A stretch of 64,000 nt of DNA, from the NCBI GenBank assembly GCA_900318685.1, contig ONLL01000009.1, positions 49,846 through 113,845 of the forward strand, in the 5' to 3' direction. The position numbers and the translations under genes were made by a program. Source of the DNA: an uncultured Prevotellaceae bacterium. GTDB lineage: Bacteria > Bacteroidota > Bacteroidia > Bacteroidales > Bacteroidaceae. The notes under the pieces were generated by a model. The model saw only the letters and a program-made list of their open reading frames with translations. It searched no databases and had not been told where the DNA came from. Positions 59,562 to 64,000 of this stretch are shown here, piece by piece. How positions within the stretch are numbered: position 1 is the first letter of the stretch; each line of letters begins with the position of its first letter.

Positions 59562-59607
59562 CGACACATTAGTGAAACAGCATTAATAACTAAAAGAGTA
59601 ACGAAGT

Positions 59608-60015
59608 ATGGATTACAAGATTGTTGACATCGAAGGCGTGGGCGAGGTCTACGCTGAGAAACTAGTTGCCGCAGGCATCAATAAAGTGAGTGAACTGCTG
59701 GAGAAATGCGCAGCACCCAAGGGACGCAAGGAGTTGGCTGAAGCCACGGAGATAAGTGAGAAGCTCATCCTCCGCTGGGCCAACCATGCCGACCTTTTCC
59801 GTATCAACGGCGTAGGCCCTCAGTTCGCAGAGCTGCTTGAGAAGGCTGGCGTCGACACCGTGAAGGAGTTCCGTCATCGCGTGGCTGAGAATCTGCAGCC
59901 GAAGCTGGTGGAGGTCAACGAGCAGTACCACATCTGCGGCCGTGTGCCCGCCCTGTCGGAGGTGCAGAAGATGATTGACCAGGCTAAGGAGCTGGAGCCG
60001 AAGATGACTTACTAA
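59608..60015 (+). CDS. DUF4332 helix-hairpin-helix protein
   Basis: 135 residues. Two HhH-like modules: VDIEGVGEVYAEKLVAAGIN near the N-terminus and INGVGPQFAELLEKAGVDTV in the middle, with RVPALSEVQKMIDQAKEL at the end. This is the DUF4332 layout. Probably a cytosolic nucleic-acid or protein-interaction module; no enzyme motif. Followed closely by the M6 peptidase gene, possibly co-transcribed. Confidence 0.88.
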   Translation: MDYKIVDIEGVGEVYAEKLVAAGINKVSELLEKCAAPKGRKELAEATEISEKLILRWANHADLFRINGVGPQFAELLEKAGVDTVKEFRHRVAENLQPKLVEVNEQYHICGRVPALSEVQKMIDQAKELEPKMTY

Positions 60016-60046
60016 ACAAGCCTTGCCAAACAGCAGAAACGCTAGA

Positions 60047-62638
60047 ATGAGAAAATCATTGCTATTCGCCATTGCCATGCTGACAGCCAGCATGGCAATG
60101 GCTATTCCTGCCCACAGAGGCAGTGCAAACATCGTCCAGCCTGATGGCTCGACGGTGACCATCCGTCTGCATGGCGATGAATACCTGCACTTCAACACTA
60201 CCGATGATGGCTATTCTGTAGTGCAGCGCCCAGACGGCTATTACGTCTATGCCTACAAAGGCAGCGACGGACAACTCCATGCCACCAACCGCGTGGCCCA
60301 CGATGCAGACAAGCGTTCCGCATCGGAAGAGGCATGGCTGATGGGAGTGGAGAAATATCTGGCTCCCACAATGAGCGAGGACATTGCACGTCAGCAACAG
60401 GCTGAATTCAGCCGCAGGGCACAGGCACGCAGCCCGCAACGTGCATCACAGTATGACTACAACAATTTCAGGGGTCTGATCCTGCTGGTGCAGTACAATG
60501 ACCTCCAGTTCAAGCGCAGCGACTACGCCAGCATCGTCAACGACATTGCCAACAAAGAGAACTACAGAGGTTTCAGCAATTCGGGAGAGGGTTTATACAC
60601 TGGCAGCGTGCGCGACTATTTCCATGACAACTCCAACGGGGTGTTCACACCGCAGTTTGACGTGGTGGGCCCCATCACCGTCAACTATAGCCAATACTAT
60701 CCCAACGGCACGGCCAATGCTGGAAAACTGACACTGGCAGCCATCGAAGCCGCCGACTCACTCGTGGACTACAGCCTCTACGACGGCGATGGCGATCAGG
60801 TGGTGGATATGGTATACTTCATCTTTGCTGGTGTGGGCTCAAACATCTCCGGCAACGACTCACGCCTCCTCTGGCCCCATGCCAGCGCCATCTATCGGCA
60901 GGTGGGACAGCGATGGGAGATGGTGGAAAAGGACAGTGTCTACCTCGGACGCTATGCTTGCTCTACTGAGCTCTATGGCTCGAATAACTGGGCTATCATC
61001 GACGGCATCGGCGTCATCTGTCATGAGTTTAGCCATGTGCTGGGACTGATGGACCACTACGACACCGACTACGAAGGCTCAGGAGGACAGAGCAAGCACC
61101 CTGGTGACTGGGACCTGATGGCAGGAGGAGGATACCAAAACAACGGGCGCACGCCCTCTGGCTATAACCTCTATGAGAAATGGGCCGTAGGGTTCGACTG
61201 CGATGTGCAGACTATCACCGAGGAGGGCAGCTACGAGTTGAAGGCGCTGGGCACCTCACATGCCGGCTACCGACTGAACACGCCCGTGAGGAAGGAGTTC
61301 TTCCTCATTGAGAACCGCCAGCTGACGACGAAATGGGACCGTCTGGTTCCAGGACACGGCATGCTCGTCTGGCGAGTGGACTCCACAAACTCTGGAGTGT
61401 GGCAGAACAACAAGGTGAACTGCAACCCCAAGCACAACTACCTCCAGGTGCTGCGCGCAGGAGGTGACCCACAGGGATTTGACTCAGCCAGCGATCCCTT
61501 CCCTGGTACGAAAAGAGTGAGGGCGCTGAACTACGACACATCACCCGCCAACCTTAAGACATGGGCAGGGAAGTTCCCCACGCTTGGGATTGAAAATATC
61601 CAAGAGAGAAACGGTACCATCACCTTCGACGTCCTCGACCTGAACATACTGAAGCGCATCTCACTGCCAGAAAGTGCCATCGTTGGCAAAGGACTGTCGC
61701 TGCAGCTGACGGAGACACGTTATCCCAGCATGGCCCCCTACACACTGGAATGGAGTTCAAGCAACACAGAGATTGCCACCATCGACAACAAGGGCAAGAT
61801 GACTGGAGTGGATGTGGGTGAGGTAGACATTACCGTCATGGCCAACGGCGACTCTACCCTTGTAGCGACCTGTCATGTGACAGTGGAAGAGGTAGCTATA
61901 TGCAAGGATATCGCTGAATACAGGACTTTGGAAGAAGATGGCAAGGGAGCTTTGCTACTGAACGATGCCCTCGTGGTGTATATCAATGGCAGCAATGCAT
62001 ACGTGCGCGATGCTTCGGGATCGATTGTCTTTGCCGGCACCGGCCTGGAGCTGGAGGTTGGCGACATGCTCAACGGTAGCGTCTTTGGCAAACGTACGAC
62101 GAGCAATCGCGTACCAGAGCTGCAGAAGGTAGATCAGCTGACCAACGCTGACGGTTATACGGTGAGCAAAGGTCACAAGGTGACGCCACGCGACATCAGC
62201 GTCGAGGAAGTCAGCGAGGCCAACTACGGTGACCTGATCACCCTGAAGGAGGCATCTCTGGTGAACGACGGTGGTATCTGGGCCATTGGCGGCGATAACA
62301 AGATACGCCTGTGGAACACTTTCAAACTGCCGAAGATTACCGTTCCCACGAAACTGGTCGACAAGTACTTTGACGTCACGGGCATCTATCATACCAATGT
62401 GCTCAAAGACGGTCAAGTCGTTGATGAACTCGCCCTGACAGGGGAGTTGAAGGAAGTGGTGCCGTCGGGTATCGCAGCTACAACAGACAAGGCTGACGCC
62501 GGCACAAAGGCCATCATCTATGCTTCTGACGGTAGGAAGGTGGCAGAGGCCACCATCGGCGCGCTGTCACAGCTCAGACTGGGACACGGCGTGTACGTGG
62601 TGAAGACGGACAACAAGACATGGCAACTAGCAAGATAA
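60047..62638 (+). CDS. M6-family metallopeptidase with Ig-like domain and T9SS-type tail
   Basis: 863 residues from ATG 60047 (RKSLLFAIAMLTASMAMA signal peptide); an upstream in-frame start at 60023 would precede the signal peptide. M6 landmarks: YSVVQRPDGYYVYA, RGLILLVQYNDLQF, SVRDYFHDNSNGVF, and the zinc motif HEFSH at 326-330 in VICHEFSHVLGLMDHYDTDY. A BIG2-like Ig domain (LEWSSSNTEIATIDNKGKMT) follows, then an OB-fold-like region and a C-terminal tail (GTKAIIYASDGRKVAEATIG; LGHGVYVVKTDNKTWQL) resembling a T9SS sorting domain. Predicted secreted protease. Confidence 0.92.
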   Translation: MRKSLLFAIAMLTASMAMAIPAHRGSANIVQPDGSTVTIRLHGDEYLHFNTTDDGYSVVQRPDGYYVYAYKGSDGQLHATNRVAHDADKRSASEEAWLMGVEKYLAPTMSEDIARQQQAEFSRRAQARSPQRASQYDYNNFRGLILLVQYNDLQFKRSDYASIVNDIANKENYRGFSNSGEGLYTGSVRDYFHDNSNGVFTPQFDVVGPITVNYSQYYPNGTANAGKLTLAAIEAADSLVDYSLYDGDGDQVVDMVYFIFAGVGSNISGNDSRLLWPHASAIYRQVGQRWEMVEKDSVYLGRYACSTELYGSNNWAIIDGIGVICHEFSHVLGLMDHYDTDYEGSGGQSKHPGDWDLMAGGGYQNNGRTPSGYNLYEKWAVGFDCDVQTITEEGSYELKALGTSHAGYRLNTPVRKEFFLIENRQLTTKWDRLVPGHGMLVWRVDSTNSGVWQNNKVNCNPKHNYLQVLRAGGDPQGFDSASDPFPGTKRVRALNYDTSPANLKTWAGKFPTLGIENIQERNGTITFDVLDLNILKRISLPESAIVGKGLSLQLTETRYPSMAPYTLEWSSSNTEIATIDNKGKMTGVDVGEVDITVMANGDSTLVATCHVTVEEVAICKDIAEYRTLEEDGKGALLLNDALVVYINGSNAYVRDASGSIVFAGTGLELEVGDMLNGSVFGKRTTSNRVPELQKVDQLTNADGYTVSKGHKVTPRDISVEEVSEANYGDLITLKEASLVNDGGIWAIGGDNKIRLWNTFKLPKITVPTKLVDKYFDVTGIYHTNVLKDGQVVDELALTGELKEVVPSGIAATTDKADAGTKAIIYASDGRKVAEATIGALSQLRLGHGVYVVKTDNKTWQLAR

Positions 62639-62660
62639 CAAATAATAAACGCATAAGAAA

Positions 62661-63053
62661 ATGAAGAAACTAATCATTCCATGTGCATGCCTGATGATGG
62701 CAGCACTACTGACCAGCGCCGACAAGAACGAAAAGGTGATGGTGAAGGAGAACGGCACCTATGTGGTGAACACAACCGAGCTGAGCAAGGACGTCATTGG
62801 CTATCAGAGTCCCACGCCGCTGAAGGTCTTCATCAAATCGAACAAGATCCAGAAGATTGAGTTCCTACCCAATGAGGAGACACCTAAATACTGGAACGCA
62901 GCCTCGAAGCACCTGCTGAACAAGTGGGACGGCATGACCATCAAAGATGCAAAAACAAAAGAGGTGGACGGCCGTACAGGTGCCACCATGTCGAGCGATG
63001 CAGTGAAGAAGAACGTGAAACTCGCAGTAGAATACTACGAGAAGAACAAGTAA
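62661..63053 (+). CDS. Secreted FMN-binding domain protein (covalent flavinylation motif)
   Basis: 130 residues. N-terminal signal (KLIIPCACLMMAALLTSA; lipobox not convincing). VDGRTGATMSS carries the DxxTGAT motif (D103, T106, G107, A108, T109); in this family an ApbE-type transferase attaches FMN to the threonine of the GAT. LPNEETPKYW is typical of FMN-binding domains. It probably carries electrons in the periplasm. The gene follows the M6 gene by 22 bp. Its stop codon abuts the palindromic element copy C. Confidence 0.9.
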   Translation: MKKLIIPCACLMMAALLTSADKNEKVMVKENGTYVVNTTELSKDVIGYQSPTPLKVFIKSNKIQKIEFLPNEETPKYWNAASKHLLNKWDGMTIKDAKTKEVDGRTGATMSSDAVKKNVKLAVEYYEKNK

Positions 63054-63154
63054 GTGAAGAGTGAAGAGTGAAGAGTGAAGAATTTGCTTCCGCATCATCT
63101 CAATGACCTGAATCGCGGTAGCAAATTCTTCACTCTTCACTCTTCACTCTTCAC
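63054..63154. repeat. Palindromic heptamer-armed element, copy C (intergenic, perfect arms)
   Basis: GTGAAGA x4 then ATTTGC (63054-63087) is the exact reverse complement of GCAAAT then TCTTCAC x4 (63121-63154): a perfect 34-bp stem, extended with one mismatch through GCTTCCGC / GCGGTAGC. It starts at the base after the FMN-protein stop. It contains the stop codon and last codons (SEE) of the convergent carbonic anhydrase-like gene. Read on the minus strand it encodes SEEFATAI, the same EFATA signature as copies A and B. It could act as a bidirectional terminator. Confidence 0.9.
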
Positions 63155-63653
63155 TTAAAAGATACTCCTTGGAGTACGCCACATAATGGGCAGCATTGTC
63201 TGTCTGTCCGGGACGTACAGGCTTAAGGTACTTCGCAGGAACGCCGCCCCAAATCTCGTGGGGCGGTATTTTTGTGTTCTGCAGTACCAATGCACCTGCA
63301 GCCACAATGGCGCCCTCACCAATCTCACAACCATCGAGCAGAGTGCTTCCCATGCCGATGAGCGCTCCATCATGAATGGTACAGGCATGCACCGTGACGT
63401 TATGCCCTATCGTCACATCACTGCCGATATGCGTAGGACCTGTGTCGTGGGTCACATGAACGCAGGAGCCATCCTGCACGTTACTACGGTCGCCAATGGT
63501 GATGGGAGCCACATCGCCCCGCACTACAGCATTGAACCAGATGGAGCACTCGTCGCCCATCGTTACGTCGCCCACTATTGTCGCATTCTCGCTGAAATAG
63601 CAGTCACGCCCCCATTTGGGACTCATTCCCTTATAACTCTTTATCAGTGCCAT
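63144..63653 (-). CDS. Gamma carbonic anhydrase-family left-handed beta-helix protein
   Basis: 169 residues. Hexapeptide repeats throughout (ATIVGDVTMGDECSIWFNAV, VRGDVAPITIGDRSNVQDGS, CVHVTHDTGPTHIGSDVTIG, HNVTVHACTIHDGALIGMGS). The histidines H67 in CVHVTH and those in GHNVTVHA match the gamma-CA metal ligands. This may be a carbonic anhydrase or a related metal-binding homologue. The last residues (SEE) and the stop codon are encoded by the palindromic element copy C. Confidence 0.92.
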   Translation of the reverse strand: MALIKSYKGMSPKWGRDCYFSENATIVGDVTMGDECSIWFNAVVRGDVAPITIGDRSNVQDGSCVHVTHDTGPTHIGSDVTIGHNVTVHACTIHDGALIGMGSTLLDGCEIGEGAIVAAGALVLQNTKIPPHEIWGGVPAKYLKPVRPGQTDNAAHYVAYSKEYLLSEE

Positions 63654-63675
63654 AATATATAATAATGTGTAACTT

Positions 63676-63714
63676 TAAAAAAGTCCCCCATGCCCCGACT
63701 GGGACATGAGGGAC
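63676..63714 (-). terminator. Terminator of the minus-strand T9SS gene
   Basis: On the minus strand GTCCCTCATGTCCC, loop AGTC, GGGGCATGGGGGAC, then TTTTTT. A strong 14-bp stem with two G-T pairs. It lies about 30 bp after the stop codon of the partial gene and before the carbonic anhydrase-like start. Confidence 0.85.
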
Positions 63715-63742
63715 CTAGAATGATCAATGCTTACGCATCTGC

Positions 63743-64000
63743 TTACTTCACAACGACCTTCTTGCCATTGATGATGTAGAGACCCTTCGACGGGTTCTGC
63801 ACCTGCTGGCCACGGAGGTTGAAGATGTTCTTGCCGGCAGCATCATTGCTGATGGTGCGGATGCCAGTGTCGTACCAAGACTTCTCGACCATGAACTTGA
63901 TGTTGTCGAAGAAGAACTTCACATCATTCTCCCTGTCCTTCGAGAGGTTGAAGGCGATGGACTGGAACTGCAGACCGTCGGCATTGGATGCCTGGTCGGC
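63743..64000 (-). CDS. C-terminal part of a T9SS-type secreted protein
   Basis: The last 85 residues are present; the gene continues beyond base 64000. The visible tail has NDVKFFFDNIKFMVEKSWYD, then FNLRGQQVQNPSKGLYIING and KKVVVK, almost the same ending as the gene at 18762 (GGLYIINGKKLVVK). This is a T9SS sorting signal. Function unknown from the fragment. Confidence 0.85.
   Translation of the reverse strand, partial: ADQASNADGLQFQSIAFNLSKDRENDVKFFFDNIKFMVEKSWYDTGIRTISNDAAGKNIFNLRGQQVQNPSKGLYIINGKKVVVK

Noticed and set aside
62865-63140. Minus-strand frame with SEEFATAI
   Set aside because: It runs through the palindromic element and into the FMN-protein gene; useful only as a sign of the shared EFATA core, not a gene.
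63054-63154. Plain intrinsic terminator explanation for the perfect hairpin
   Set aside because: It may terminate transcription, but tandem heptamers, a length of 101 bp and homologous copies inside genes show it is a repeat family rather than only a terminator.

Overview
The window looks like chromosomal DNA from a Prevotellaceae-type Bacteroidota (Prevotella, Segatella or a close relative). The evidence is internal. Promoters match the Bacteroidota TAnnTTTG (-7) / TTTG (-33, about 20 bp upstream) pattern. There is a SusC/SusD pair, an Mfa-type fimbrial locus, several secreted proteins ending in a type IX secretion (T9SS) sorting tail, a GH97 glycosidase, a CE8 pectinesterase, and the order parA-parB-DUF5683-mltD-relA/spoT. 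No rRNA, tRNA, CRISPR array or complete prophage was seen.

Layout. 1-5.6 kb: end of cdsA, an M16 zinc peptidase, an outer-membrane barrel and a GH97 enzyme. 5.65-11.9 kb: a glycan-uptake operon (SusC, SusD, surface lipoprotein) behind a strong promoter with an inverted repeat, closed by a hairpin terminator. 11.9-18.3 kb: a tandemly duplicated two-gene module, a DUF6057-like membrane protein followed by a lipoprotein with one CxxCH haem motif and a TolB/PD40-like region. 18.3-24.1 kb: a repeat-rich spacer, then two divergent T9SS-type secreted proteins, one a HExxH metallopeptidase. 24.1-41.1 kb, minus strand: a fimbrial operon (DUF3575, DUF3868/OmpA, Mfa1-type shaft, Mfa2/FimB-type anchor, two accessory fimbrillins) that ends in a 2637-residue T9SS-type protein, a candidate tip adhesin. 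41.5-51.2 kb: CotH protein, MerR regulator, pectinesterase, and the parA-to-relA housekeeping operon. 51.4-58.4 kb: AAA/DUF4143 ATPase, surE, lpxB, a uracil-DNA-glycosylase-like protein, a TPR protein, a REP-associated tyrosine transposase (RAYT) and mobile-element debris. 58.4-64 kb: BASS transporter, DUF4332 protein, M6 peptidase, FMN-binding protein, gamma carbonic anhydrase, and the end of another T9SS cargo.

The most unusual signal is a family of short repeats. Three copies of a palindromic element of about 100 bp share one architecture: four tandem heptamers, a core TTTGCTACCGC, a loop, the inverted core, and four inverted heptamers. One copy sits exactly between two stop codons. The other two sit in frame inside adjacent paralogous genes, at non-equivalent positions, and each adds a peptide of about 34 residues containing EFATA. 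This resembles in concept the Rickettsia palindromic elements that insert into reading frames. Seven further loci carry heptamer arrays, usually four units and always C-poor on one strand, that may be half or decayed elements. They supply stop codons, a signal peptide and inserted loops to neighbouring genes. Separately, the RAYT carries a REP-like 9-bp-stem hairpin just upstream of its start codon and a second copy inside its own coding sequence.
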